This document shows positions 1-8,936 of a DNA stretch of 28,835 nt, in pieces. Location of the stretch: contig JBFZCW010000387.1 in assembly GCA_041307765.1 (NCBI GenBank), positions 1 to 28,835 on the forward strand, given 5' to 3'. Numbering within the stretch: position 1 is the first letter of the stretch; each line of letters opens with the position of its first letter. Both the position numbers and the translations under genes were made by a program. This DNA is from DYRB01 sp041307765 (GTDB taxonomy: Bacteria; Pseudomonadota; Gammaproteobacteria; Chromatiales; Chromatiaceae). Under the pieces are notes generated by a model. It was not told the DNA's origin. It ran no database searches and worked only from the letters and a program-made list of their open reading frames with translations.

Positions 1-717
1 TACGGATGCCCGCAGCGGCGCCCCGGCGGCTTGTGTCCATTCCACCAGGCGCAGCCCGGCCCCAGCGGACCACAGGCCTATGAGGCTGGCGAGGGCGATC
101 CAGCGCCCGCGCCCCGGTGCGCGGACCGCAACCCACAGGAGTCCGCCGGAGAAGACCACCGCCAGGCTGACCCCGTAGACCCCGGCCACCGGCGCCAATC
201 CTCCCAGGGGGCCATCCACCTGCGTGTAGCCGATGGCCAGCCAGGGGAAGCCGGTGAAGAGCCAGCCCCGCAGCCACTCCAGCAGCACCCAGACGCCGGG
301 CAGAATGAGCAGTGGCCCGGCCAGCCCCGCTCCGCGCGGGTTCCGGCGGAGCGCATTGGTTCCGCCCGCACCCAGCGTCCGCATCAGCCAGCCGGCCAGG
401 CCGTAATACAGGGCCATGGCGAGGATGAAGAGGAGGGTCAACAGGTGGGCCACTAGAGGCGGCATATTGCCGAACTCGTTGAGGCTGATGCGGATCCAGA
501 AGATCCCGAATCCCAGAAGCCCTAGCCCGAACCCCCAGCCAGCAAGGAAACTCCCACCCCGGGACCGGTCCTCCAGGATCAGATAAAAAGCCGCCACCGC
601 CACCACCGCCAGCGGCCAAAGATGGAATGGGGCAAAGGCCAATACGGCGGAGGACCCTGCAACGGCGGCGGCCAGGACCAAGCCCCACCGGGGTAGTTGC
701 GGCAACGCGATGGGCAT
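1..717 (-). CDS. lnt: Apolipoprotein N-acyltransferase, N-terminal part (cut by window edge)
   Basis: Lnt adds the third acyl chain to the N-terminal cysteine of lipoproteins in the inner membrane. The minus-strand frame is open for 239 codons from an ATG at 717 to the left edge. The translation starts MPIALPQLPRWGLVLAAAVA and continues through several hydrophobic segments (about residues 12-50, 58-75, 88-112, 133-150). It contains the family signatures LAFAPFHLWPLA and GWLFTGFPWLAIGYTQ, followed by GPLGGLAPVAGVYGVS, which match the membrane half of Lnt that precedes the nitrilase-like catalytic domain. That domain lies outside the window. No clear Shine-Dalgarno precedes the ATG, so the exact start is less certain than the identity. 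The gene is divergent from the dehydrogenase at 1017 and shares its upstream region. Confidence 0.9.
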   Translation of the reverse strand, partial: MPIALPQLPRWGLVLAAAVAGSSAVLAFAPFHLWPLAVVAVAAFYLILEDRSRGGSFLAGWGFGLGLLGFGIFWIRISLNEFGNMPPLVAHLLTLLFILAMALYYGLAGWLMRTLGAGGTNALRRNPRGAGLAGPLLILPGVWVLLEWLRGWLFTGFPWLAIGYTQVDGPLGGLAPVAGVYGVSLAVVFSGGLLWVAVRAPGRGRWIALASLIGLWSAGAGLRLVEWTQAAGAPLRASV

Positions 718-1016
718 GGGTGGTCCTGCCTGGTGCGAAAGGGGGAGGGCGGCGCGGCTTTCTAACAGCCGCGAGGGATGCCGTCAAATCGGACCACCTG
801 GTTCCAGATCGGGCCCGCCATCGCCAGTCCCCGCAGCGGGGGCGGCAGCCGGGTGGCCTCTGCCGGCCGGCGAGAGAGCTGGCGAAGCGAAGGGCGGCGA
901 CCTGTCCGCACGTCGCCGCCCTGCGGTACAATTTGTGCACCGCAATACCAGGGGCCGCACCCGGCGCCCCGGTAGCCCGTCCGCCACCGGACATCAAGCG
1001 CTTCGCACCCTCCCCC
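718..1016. other. Divergent intergenic region between lnt and the DUF3683 oxidoreductase
   Basis: About 300 bases separate the two divergent start codons. The oxidoreductase frame stays open leftwards to 627, but the residues there are Arg/Pro-rich, show no family similarity and would overlap lnt, so I treat them as non-coding. A TACAAT hexamer at 927-932 is a possible -10 element for the rightward gene. No convincing -35 element stands 16-18 bases before it. Confidence 0.4.
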
Positions 1017-4000
1017 ATGACCAGCCCCGACCTGGCCCCCGAGGCCCCATCGCGGCGCATCCGCGAGATCCCCTACAACTACACCTCCTTCTCGGACCGC
1101 GAGATCGTCATCCGCTTCCTCGGGTCGGAGATGTGGGGCCTGATCGAGTCCCTGCGCGGAACGCGCCGCACAGGGCGGTCGGCACGCATGCTCTTCGAGG
1201 TCCTGGGGGACATGTGGGTGGTGACCCGCAACCCCTACCTCCAGGATGACCTACTGGAGAACCTGCAGCGCCGCCGAGCCCTGGTCCAGGCCCTCTGCCA
1301 CCGCCTAGACCAGTTCGAGGCCCGCCTCAACGACAATGCCCAGGCCGCCCGTTTGCTGGCCGCCGCCCGCGCGGCGGTCGAGCGGTTCGGCGGCTGGTTC
1401 CAGGAGCACCGCCGTTTGCGCGAGCGCCTACGCCGGGCCCTCGCCAGCGTCACCCGCGCCGACAACATCGATTTCGGCGGACTCGCGCGGGTCTCCCACG
1501 CCACCGACGCAACCGATTGGCGCGTGGAGCTGCCCTTCGTGGTCATCTGTCCGGACACCGAGGCCGAGGTCGCCCCCATCGTCCGCGCCTGCATCGACTG
1601 CGGCCTAACCCTGATCCCCCGCGGCGGCGGGACCGGCTACACGGGCTCGGGGGTACCGCTGGAAGACCGCTGCGCGGTCATCAATACCGAGAAGCTCGAG
1701 GCCCTTTCCGGGGTGGAGCGTATCGCCCTGCCGGGGGTGGCCGGCGAGGTGCCGACGGTGCGCTGCGGGGCCGGGGTGGTGACCCGCCGCGTCTCCGAAC
1801 TGGCCGAGGCCCACGGGCTGGCTTTCGCCGTGGACCCCACCTCTCAGGATGCCTCTACCATCGGCGGCAACATCGCCATGAACGCCGGCGGCAAGAAGGC
1901 GGTCCTCTGGGGCACGGCCCTGGATAACCTCGCCTCTTGGCGCATGGTCACCCCGGACGCAGACTGGCTGCAGGTGGAACGTCTGGAGCACAACCTCGGC
2001 AAGATCCATGACCAGCCGCAGGTGCGGTTCCGAATCGCCCGCTACGCGCCAGATGGTGTGACGCCCAGGGGCGACCCGGAGATCCTGAGCGTGCCGGGCG
2101 CGGCCTTCCGCAAGGTGGGACTGGGCAAAGACGTGACCGACAAGTTCCTTTCCGGGTTGCCCGGGGTACAGAAGGAGGGCTGCGATGGGCTCATCACCTC
2201 GGCGCGCTTCATCCTGCACCGGATGCCGGACCAGGCGCGCACGGTCTGCCTGGAGTTCTTTGGCGCAGACCTGTCCCGCGCCGTGCCGGCCATCGTCGAG
2301 ATGAAGGCCTACGTCGATGCGCTCGCGGACGTGCAGATCGCCGGGTTGGAGCACCTGGACGAGCGCTATGTCCGCGCCGTGGGTTACTCCACCAAGGCCG
2401 CCCGCCGCGAGTTGCCCAAGATGGTGCTGCTGGCGGATCTGGTGGCGGACGACGCCCGGGCGGTGGATGCCGCCGCCTTGGAGGTGGTGCGCCTGGCCGA
2501 TGCCCGGGACGGCGAGGGTTTCATCGCCGCCAGCCCCGAGGCTCGGCACCGCTTCTGGCTCGACCGGGCCCGCACCGCCGCGATCTCCCGGCATACCAAC
2601 GCCTTCAAGATCAACGAGGACGTCGTGATCCCCTTGGCGCGCCTGGCGGACTATAGCCGCGGCATCGAGCGCATCAACATCGAGCAGTCCATCGCCAACA
2701 AGCTGGCGATGATGGACGCGGTACTCGACTATGTCGTCAGCGATCTGCCCGAGGCCCGGCAGGCCGGCGACTACGAGCCCTCCGAAGAGGCGGCCGCCAT
2801 CCTCAATGCCAAGCGCTTTGCGGCTCGTGAGGTCGTCGTCGCGGCCCGTTGCCGCTGGCAGGCGGTGCTGGACCACTTGGACGCCCCAGCCGCGGAACAC
2901 CCGCAGTTGCTCCAGGGTCCCGGCCGGGTGGCGTTGCGCCCCGGCGATACCTTGCTCGACCTGATGCTTCGCCGGGACCTGCGCCAGTCCTACCGCCACG
3001 AGGTCGCGGTGCGCCTGGACGAGGTCTTTGGGGGCCAGCACCTCTCCGGCGTGAGGGAGCGCCTGCGGCAGATCCACGCCCGCATTCGCGACGCTCGCCT
3101 CTTCGTCGCCTTGCACATGCACGCCGGGGATGGCAACGTCCACACCAATATCCCGGTCCACTCTGCGGACTATCGGATGCTGCACGAGGCCGAGCGCATC
3201 GTCGGGCGCATCATGGCGCTGGCCGCGAACCTGGGCGGCGTCATCTCCGGCGAGCATGGCATTGGCATCACCAAGCTCCAGTTTCTGGAGCCGGACAAGC
3301 TCGCCGCCTTCGTGGACTACAAACAGCGGGTGGACCCCCAGGCCCGGTTCAACCGCGGCAAGCTCATGCCCGGGGCCGGGCTGGAGGGGGCCTATACGCC
3401 GTCGCTGCGCCTGGTGGAGCAAGAGGCGATCATTCTGGAGGAGACCGAGCTCGGCGCCCTCAACAACGACATCAAGCATTGCCTCCGCTGCGGCAAGTGT
3501 AAGCCCAAGTGCATGACGCATGTCCCGCGGGCCAACCTGCTCTATTCGCCGCGCAACAAGATCCTTGGCACCGGGCTCGTCGTCGAGGCATTCCTCTACG
3601 AGGAGCAGACCCGCCGCGGCTTGTCCCAACGCCATTTCGCCGAGATGAACGACGTGGCCGACCATTGCACTGTCTGCCACAAGTGCCAGCCGCCCTGCCC
3701 GGTCGACATCGACTTCGGTAAGGTCACGATGCGCCTGCGCCGCATCCTGGTGGAGCGGGGCAAGAAGCGCTTCAGCCCTGGGGCCTGGGCGGCCATGCGC
3801 TTCCTCAATGCCACCGATCCGCGGGCGGTGCACCTGTTGCGCCTGGGCTTGGGCCGGTGGGGCTTCGCCGGGATCAACCTGGCCCACAAGGTTGCCCGCG
3901 CTCTTGGATTGTTACGTCGGCGCACCAGCGTCCCCGCAGCCACCACCGGCCGGCCCGGTGCCGCCAGCCTGGCCCTTGACCTGATCAACCGCTCGATCCG

Positions 4001-4940
4001 TGTCGCCCTGCCGATCCGCACCTTCCGCCAAGAGCTGGCCTTGGAGGACGCCACCCAGGTCCCAATCCTGCGCGACCCGCAACGCACTGCAGAGGACGCC
4101 GAGGCGGTCTTCTACTTCCCTGGCTGCGGGTCGGAGCGGCTCTTCTCCGACGTGGGCCTGGCGACACTGGCCATGCTCTACCGCCAAGGGGCCCAGGTAG
4201 TCCTGCCCCCTGGATACCTCTGCTGCGGCTACCCCCAGAGCGCGTCCGGGCTGGAGGCGAGTGGGCGGCGCATCACCATGGACAACCGGGTGCTCTTCCA
4301 CCGGGTCGCCAACACCCTGAACTACCTGGACATCCGGACCGTGATCGTCTCCTGCGGGACCTGCATGGACCAACTCCTCCAGTACGAGTTCGAGCGCATC
4401 TTCCCCGGCTGCCGCCTGCTCGACATCCACGAATGGCTGATGGAGAAGGGGGTCAGTCTCCAAGGCGGGCCTGCGACCCCAGGGATGGGGGATCTCCGCG
4501 AGAGGCCGGGGAGCCAGGGGGCGGAGCTTAGGTACCTCTACCACGACCCCTGCCACACTCCGATGAAGACCTACGCCCCGGTCAAGGTCGCCTCGATCCT
4601 GATGGGCCAGGAGGTTCAGTTGAGTGACCGTTGCTGCGGCGAGGCTGGAACCCTGGGGACCTCCCGACCGGACATCGCCAATCAAATCCGCTTTCGCAAG
4701 CAGGAGGAGCTGATCCGTGGCATCCGCGAGCTCACCGGTAGTGGCCGGGCGGATGGCCAGGTCAAGCTTTTGACGGCCTGCCCGGCCTGCCAGCAGGGGC
4801 TGGCCAAGTACGCCGACGAGACCGGGCTCGCCACCGGCTATATCGTGGTCGAACTGGCGCGGCACATCCTCGGCGAAGGCTGGCAGCGGCGCTTCACCGA
4901 TGCCCTGCAGGATGGCGGCATCGAGCGGGTGCTCCTTTAA
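1017..4940 (+). CDS. DUF3683-type fused FAD/FMN dehydrogenase with Fe-S and CCG (GlcF/HdrD-like) domains
   Basis: This 1307-residue protein joins what are often separate subunits of glycolate or lactate dehydrogenases. Order: an N-terminal DUF3683-like segment (about 1-150, with IREIPYNYTSFSDREIVIRF); an FAD-binding PCMH domain with RGGGTGYTG at 202-210; an FAD-oxidase C-terminal domain ending in HMHAGDGNVHTN (H700, H702); two 4Fe-4S motifs, CxxCxxCxxxC from C822 and from C884; and two cysteine-rich CCG domains (FPGCG at C1037, and RCCGEAG at C1206-C1207). All cluster and CCG cysteines I checked are present. It probably oxidises a 2-hydroxy acid and passes electrons through its clusters to the respiratory chain; the substrate cannot be read from sequence. 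I chose ATG 1017 because similarity begins there and the longer frame would overlap lnt. Confidence 0.85.
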   Translation: MTSPDLAPEAPSRRIREIPYNYTSFSDREIVIRFLGSEMWGLIESLRGTRRTGRSARMLFEVLGDMWVVTRNPYLQDDLLENLQRRRALVQALCHRLDQFEARLNDNAQAARLLAAARAAVERFGGWFQEHRRLRERLRRALASVTRADNIDFGGLARVSHATDATDWRVELPFVVICPDTEAEVAPIVRACIDCGLTLIPRGGGTGYTGSGVPLEDRCAVINTEKLEALSGVERIALPGVAGEVPTVRCGAGVVTRRVSELAEAHGLAFAVDPTSQDASTIGGNIAMNAGGKKAVLWGTALDNLASWRMVTPDADWLQVERLEHNLGKIHDQPQVRFRIARYAPDGVTPRGDPEILSVPGAAFRKVGLGKDVTDKFLSGLPGVQKEGCDGLITSARFILHRMPDQARTVCLEFFGADLSRAVPAIVEMKAYVDALADVQIAGLEHLDERYVRAVGYSTKAARRELPKMVLLADLVADDARAVDAAALEVVRLADARDGEGFIAASPEARHRFWLDRARTAAISRHTNAFKINEDVVIPLARLADYSRGIERINIEQSIANKLAMMDAVLDYVVSDLPEARQAGDYEPSEEAAAILNAKRFAAREVVVAARCRWQAVLDHLDAPAAEHPQLLQGPGRVALRPGDTLLDLMLRRDLRQSYRHEVAVRLDEVFGGQHLSGVRERLRQIHARIRDARLFVALHMHAGDGNVHTNIPVHSADYRMLHEAERIVGRIMALAANLGGVISGEHGIGITKLQFLEPDKLAAFVDYKQRVDPQARFNRGKLMPGAGLEGAYTPSLRLVEQEAIILEETELGALNNDIKHCLRCGKCKPKCMTHVPRANLLYSPRNKILGTGLVVEAFLYEEQTRRGLSQRHFAEMNDVADHCTVCHKCQPPCPVDIDFGKVTMRLRRILVERGKKRFSPGAWAAMRFLNATDPRAVHLLRLGLGRWGFAGINLAHKVARALGLLRRRTSVPAATTGRPGAASLALDLINRSIRVALPIRTFRQELALEDATQVPILRDPQRTAEDAEAVFYFPGCGSERLFSDVGLATLAMLYRQGAQVVLPPGYLCCGYPQSASGLEASGRRITMDNRVLFHRVANTLNYLDIRTVIVSCGTCMDQLLQYEFERIFPGCRLLDIHEWLMEKGVSLQGGPATPGMGDLRERPGSQGAELRYLYHDPCHTPMKTYAPVKVASILMGQEVQLSDRCCGEAGTLGTSRPDIANQIRFRKQEELIRGIRELTGSGRADGQVKLLTACPACQQGLAKYADETGLATGYIVVELARHILGEGWQRRFTDALQDGGIERVLL

Positions 4941-4951
4941 GGCCGACGGCC

Positions 4952-4971
4952 CCAGCGGTCTCCGTCGCTGG
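4952..4971 (+). terminator. Possible weak terminator hairpin after the DUF3683 gene
   Basis: CCAGCG (4952-4957) pairs with CGCTGG (4966-4971) across an 8-base loop, 12 bases after the stop codon. There is no T-run, so intrinsic termination is doubtful. Confidence 0.25.
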
Positions 4972-5316
4972 TTGGGCTTGGACAGGGCCAGCCGCGCCAG
5001 CCGCTCTTTTAGGCGCGGGCAAATGAAGGCGCCGCCATTAGACATCCTAAATATTATCGATCCATGATGGATTAATCCGGCCAGCATCCCGCCGATCTGG
5101 GGTCGCCACTCAGCCGGAGCCCCCCGACAGACGGTTCGCGGGAGGGCGATCAAGGTGTGGTGGGTGCCCGCTGACCTCGCCAGTCACCCCGAGACAGTAA
5201 GTCCCGGCAACGAGGGTGATCCGCCACGTCAGATCACTCCAGTTAAGTGGAGAGCCCAGCCGCCGATTATCCCCGGGCTGATGGCGGCATCGGACCGACA
5301 TCCATTCGCAATACCG

Positions 5317-5344
5317 TTGACACTACGCAGTGCGGGCGTAGACT
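5317..5344 (+). promoter_or_regulatory. Sigma70-like promoter candidate
   Basis: A perfect TTGACA (5317-5322) is followed after 16 bases by TAGACT (5339-5344). It faces the frameshifted secreted-protein gene at 5722. It is the best promoter match I noticed in the gap, but its distance from the gene means that an unseen small RNA or leader could be the product. Confidence 0.4.
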
Positions 5345-5721
5345 TCTGGCTGCGCTGTCCATCAGCCGTATCTATCGCTAAGGGCCATGGGTATGAGGGA
5401 AGGGCGCGGTATTGCGCATGAGGCTTTCGGAGGGGGAGGGTCGGGGCGACGATCAACCTTTTTGGGGGTGGACCTTGCCGCGCAGGGGCGGCCAAACCCA
5501 GAGTTCAGGACGGTCGGCTGGAAGACCCTCCCCTGTTACTGGGATCCTTTGCGGCAGATGTCTTTTCCACCGGGGGCGGCTTCCCCTGCCAATCGGTTTC
5601 ATGATTGGTTGATGTTCCCCTGGAGCAGGTGCCCCCGTGACCGCCAGGTCGCTCGTACTGGGTATCAATGGCCAAACCGACGGCCCGACCATCAAATAAC
5701 CAAAAAGCGGGGAATTTCGGT

Positions 5722-6667
5722 ATGTTTGAATCCATCAAACAGTCATCGGCGGTGGCCTTAGCCGCGTGCTTGGTGTGGGCAGGTTTTTGGGCTGGTCCAG
5801 CCCTAGGAGTCGGTACCTTCAAGCCATTCGTAGCGGCGGCACCCGCCGGTAATACGATGGAGGAGGCGGTCAAGAACGTTAAGGCCAAACTCATACAGGG
5901 AAAGTTTGAGATCGTTGGGGAGGATAGCCCCTATAACGACGGATCCCTGCGTCTTATCGGCGTTACCAGCGCCGATCTCAAGAGGGCCGCTTCGCAACAT
6001 GGCACAGGGGGTTTTGGTGCGGTGATGCGGGTCGGTGTGACGAGCAACAACGGCGTCATCGAGGTGAGCTATACGAATCCGTCGTATATCGGTGTTGCGT
6101 ACAATATCGGCGACATCCCCCGCGTCGAGCAGGCATTGGCCGCAGCCTTGGGCGGGGGTGAGCAGTTCGGGTCGAAGGGCCTATCCCAGCAAAAGCTGGC
6201 ACGATACCATTACATGGCTACGATGCCCGGTTTCAAGGACGCCAAAAAGGTGGCCTCCTTCAATTCCCATGCCGCGGCGGTGTCTGCCATCGAAAAGGCC
6301 ATGAAACAGCCGGATTCCGACATGCGCGCCATTTGGCAGGTCAAGGTTTAATGCCGACCAAACGCTCTTTGGGGTCCGGTTGGACGGTGGTCCGTGGCGT
6401 GGCCAGATTAAGGGCATTATGGATAAGATCGACATCGCTACCCCAAAGTCGAGCGCGGCCTTGCCGTGGGAGATCTTGGTCAGCGGTAAGGACGTCTATT
6501 ATCTGCCGGGCAAATACAGAATTGCCCTTATGTTTCCAGATCTGACCATGCAGCAGTTTTTGAAGATCTCGAACGTCCCGGATATGATGGAACGAAGCGC
6601 CGAGGAATTGGTAACGCTGGCCGGCGCCAAGATTGAAAAGAAACGCGAGGGTTTTTCAGTCGATTGA
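5722..6667 (+). pseudogene. DUF302-like secreted protein, split by a single-base frameshift
   Basis: ATG 5722 follows a GGGGA ribosome site, and the first 30 residues form a signal peptide (MFESIKQSS then a hydrophobic run). The first frame ends at TAA 6349-6351, after about 209 residues. The second frame, read from 6350, continues without a gap as NADQTLFGVRLDGGPWRGQI and runs 105 residues to TGA 6665-6667. Dropping one T from the GGTTTAATG run at about 6347-6349 rejoins the two into one protein of about 314 residues. The pattern AGNTMEEAVKNVKAKL, FEIVGEDSPY, YHYMATMPGF and YLPGKYRIALMFPD recalls DUF302-type periplasmic proteins of unknown role; that assignment is from memory. The break may be a real mutation, a sequencing error or +1 frameshifting. 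The start at 5668 would put 18 polar residues before the signal peptide, so I rejected it. Confidence 0.6.
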
Positions 6668-6936
6668 TTTTTACGGACATGCCGTCCTCAGGGATCAGCA
6701 GCCGGCTCCTGCTAAGGCCTGAAGCCGGTTTATCGTTGGGCGTCAAGCGTATGACGAGCCCAGCTGGCGGCTGTGGACGTTCCGAATCATGTGTATGGGG
6801 CTGCCGCTGCGCGTCTGACGCCTGGCACGAGCGCCAGGGTCGCAGTGCGACGATGTTGCGGATCGTCGAATCCGGCGTGCTCCCCGCGGGCACGCCCATT
6901 CAGAGCTGCCTTGAGTAAGCATCAGAGACGCCAGTT

Positions 6937-7869
6937 ATGCCACTGACCACCGATGACGCGAGCGACGAGGAGATTATCGACATCTTCGTGGAGGAGGCAG
7001 AGGAGGTCTTCCAGAGCATCGATCGGGATTTGGCCGTCTGGAGGCAACGCCTGACGGATAGGGATGCCCTAGCGGGGATCCGCCGAGGTTTCCACACGCT
7101 GAAGGGCAGTGGCCGGATGGTCAAGGCGCTGGACCTAGGGGAACTCGCGTGGAAGGTGGAGCACATGCTCAACCGGGTAATCGACGGGGCTGTGCCGGTT
7201 ACGGACTCCATGGTACAGCTCGTAGCCGCCAGCCGCGGGGTGATGCCCAAGCTCGTGGAGGCGTTCAAGGCCCGGCGCAGGGCGGGGATGGGCGATGAGT
7301 TGGAGTCTTTGATGAACCAAGCTGACGCGATCGCCGGTGGGCAAACGGCCACGGCTTCCCCCAGGCGTCCGACGGCGCCGGCCCCGGCGGGCGATGATGC
7401 CGCGGTGCAAATGAGGCTCACGGAGATTCAGCGTATGCTGGAACGCTCCGCCCAGAGGTCTGACGAGGCGCTGCAGCGCTCGGAGATGGCGCTTCAGCAG
7501 GTGCGTCGTCTAGCTGCCGAGATCGGCGCCATGCAGTCCGAAGCACAGGATCGCGCCGGACATGCGGCGCTCGCTCCACTCGCAGAGCGGGTGAACGCCC
7601 TCAGCGGAGAGATCGTGGAGCTTCGCCTGGAGCGGAAGAAGACCCAACAGGACTCCGCGCCCCACCCGAGGGAGCTGCTCCAGTCCATCGACCAGCGCAT
7701 TCGGGAGAAGCTGGCGCCGACGGAGCGCTTCAGGAGCGAGGTCGAGCGCAAGCTCGAAGAGACCCGTCGCGCCGCCGCCTCGGCCCGCAACCTGGCCATC
7801 TGGGCCGTCCTCATCGGCGTGGCCTTGCTGGGAGGGACTGCGGTCGCGGTGTTCCTCGGATCTCCCTGA
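6937..7869 (+). CDS. Membrane-anchored stand-alone HPt phosphotransfer protein
   Basis: The 310-residue protein has three parts. Residues about 10-110 form an HPt domain with the phospho-acceptor motif FHTLKGSGRM (His53). Residues about 150-285 are charged and Glu/Arg/Gln-rich with heptad character, so probably a coiled coil. Residues about 287-307 are one hydrophobic helix close to the C-terminus, giving a tail-anchored layout with the HPt domain in the cytoplasm. No kinase, receiver or output domain is present. The HPt part aligns without gaps to the first HPt domain of PilL in this window (around its H650), including DIF..EA, IRR.FHTLKGSGR.V and the following helix. It may therefore exchange phosphate with PilG, PilH or the PilL receiver. 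The gene stands alone: 269 bases without a recognised gene precede it, and it converges with tonB. Confidence 0.75.
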   Translation: MPLTTDDASDEEIIDIFVEEAEEVFQSIDRDLAVWRQRLTDRDALAGIRRGFHTLKGSGRMVKALDLGELAWKVEHMLNRVIDGAVPVTDSMVQLVAASRGVMPKLVEAFKARRRAGMGDELESLMNQADAIAGGQTATASPRRPTAPAPAGDDAAVQMRLTEIQRMLERSAQRSDEALQRSEMALQQVRRLAAEIGAMQSEAQDRAGHAALAPLAERVNALSGEIVELRLERKKTQQDSAPHPRELLQSIDQRIREKLAPTERFRSEVERKLEETRRAAASARNLAIWAVLIGVALLGGTAVAVFLGSP

Positions 7870-7901
7870 CCGCGGTCTGGTCACGGCCTCTGCCGGGCCG
7901 T

Positions 7902-8936
7902 TCAGTTGCCCCAGCCGAGCTGGTTGTTGCGCTGGAACTGCCAGGTACGGGTGATGTCGAGGATATCCGTCTCGGCGGCGATGTCGGGGGGAAAGGGGGA
8001 GTACGGGGCGGCCAGCTCGACGATGTGAACCGCGGCTTCGTCGAGGATCTCGAAGCCGGACGATCGCAACACCTGGACCTTCTCGACGCTGCCGTCGGCG
8101 CGCACTGCCACGCGGAGGATCAGATTGCCGTAAAGGCGCCTGCGTCTCGCCTCCTCAGGGTAGTTGAGGTTGCCGATCTGCTCCACCTTGCGTCGCCACG
8201 CCTCTAAATAGGTGGCGTACTTGTACTCCTTGGTGCTGGAGCTGACAGAGGTACGTCGCGGCCGATTTGAAAAGACACTGGTCTTCTCCTCGATGCGCGC
8301 AGCCAACCTCGCCAGCTCCTGGTTTCGGCTGGCTAGGATTTCGGCCGCGCTGACCGGTTGAGACGCCAGTGGCGGCTGGACCGGTCGGGCGTGCATCTGG
8401 AGGCTATCAGTTTTGGCGGACTCGACGGCCAGGGCCTGAGTATCGTCAGGGACCGGAGGCTGTGCGTCCGGCTCCGTCGGCTGCGGCACGGAGTCCGGCA
8501 TCGACTCAGCTGGGGCTTCCGGCTCCAAAGCCGCCATTGGCTCCTCCGGCGGGGGCTCCTGGGACGGGGGCGTGTCGGGGTTGATAGCGAGCACTGGTGT
8601 CCCGGCACCCAATGGCTCCGGCGGGCCATCGACGTCCTCCTGTCGCGTCGTCGCGTCGCGCGTCCCCTCGTCGCCACCGCTCCGCGTGGTCTGGGCAGGG
8701 GCAGCGACCTTGTCTGGGACGGCCGCCTGCGGTGCGGCCTGGTGTAGGACCACGACCTCCACCGTACTGACGGCCCGGCGATCCGATCGCGGCGGTTCGA
8801 TGCGGACCCCCAGGATGACGAGAAGATGGGCGGCAAGCGCCACGGCGAGGGTCACTCCAAAGACGCAATTGGATTCTCTCCCGGCGCAGATCCGGCCCCC
8901 CGGCTTTTGCCCGACGGCGCCGGCCAGTGCCCTCAT
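7902..8936 (-). CDS. tonB: TonB-family energy transducer (TonB3-like position)
   Basis: TonB proteins couple the inner-membrane proton gradient to outer-membrane or envelope partners. This 344-residue protein has a short cytoplasmic start, one transmembrane helix at about 24-46 (VFGVTLAVALAAHLLVILGV), a long Pro/Glu/Ala-rich periplasmic spacer, and a C-terminal TonB domain with YLEAWRRKVEQIGNLNYPEE, GNLILRVAVRADGSVEKVQV and FEILDEAAVHIVELAAPYSP. The ATG overlaps the apbE stop as ATGA (8936-8933), so the two are probably translationally coupled. In Pseudomonas aeruginosa the tonB gene beside gshB and pilG (tonB3) is needed for twitching motility. The same neighbourhood here suggests a link to the pilus cluster; that is inference from position. 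Confidence 0.85.
   Translation of the reverse strand: MRALAGAVGQKPGGRICAGRESNCVFGVTLAVALAAHLLVILGVRIEPPRSDRRAVSTVEVVVLHQAAPQAAVPDKVAAPAQTTRSGGDEGTRDATTRQEDVDGPPEPLGAGTPVLAINPDTPPSQEPPPEEPMAALEPEAPAESMPDSVPQPTEPDAQPPVPDDTQALAVESAKTDSLQMHARPVQPPLASQPVSAAEILASRNQELARLAARIEEKTSVFSNRPRRTSVSSSTKEYKYATYLEAWRRKVEQIGNLNYPEEARRRRLYGNLILRVAVRADGSVEKVQVLRSSGFEILDEAAVHIVELAAPYSPFPPDIAAETDILDITRTWQFQRNNQLGWGN

Larger units (their letters stand above)
4941..5721. other. 780-base intergenic region, no gene recognised
   Basis: The only open frames are short, overlap one another on both strands and resemble nothing I know. The stretch holds a small hairpin just after the dehydrogenase, an AT-rich island around 5041-5075 with the palindrome TCCATGATGGA (5061-5071), and a promoter-like pair at 5317-5344. 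If that promoter is used, the next gene would have a leader of roughly 370 bases. I found no tRNA or recognisable riboswitch. Confidence 0.5.

Noticed and set aside
627..1016. In-frame N-terminal extension of the DUF3683 oxidoreductase
   Set aside because: It overlaps lnt on the other strand, is Arg/Pro-rich and shows no similarity to the family, which begins at the ATG at 1017.
1605..3887. Minus-strand open frame of 760 codons
   Set aside because: It lies wholly inside the oxidoreductase on the opposite strand; high-G+C genes commonly leave such frames open. It has no domain and no ribosome site.
3912..5153. Minus-strand open frame of 413 codons running into the intergenic gap
   Set aside because: Most of it mirrors the oxidoreductase C-terminus; the remainder has no recognisable protein feature.
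6664..6918. Open frame of 84 codons before the HPt gene
   Set aside because: No ribosome site, no similarity and a Cys/Ser/Arg-rich composition without structure.
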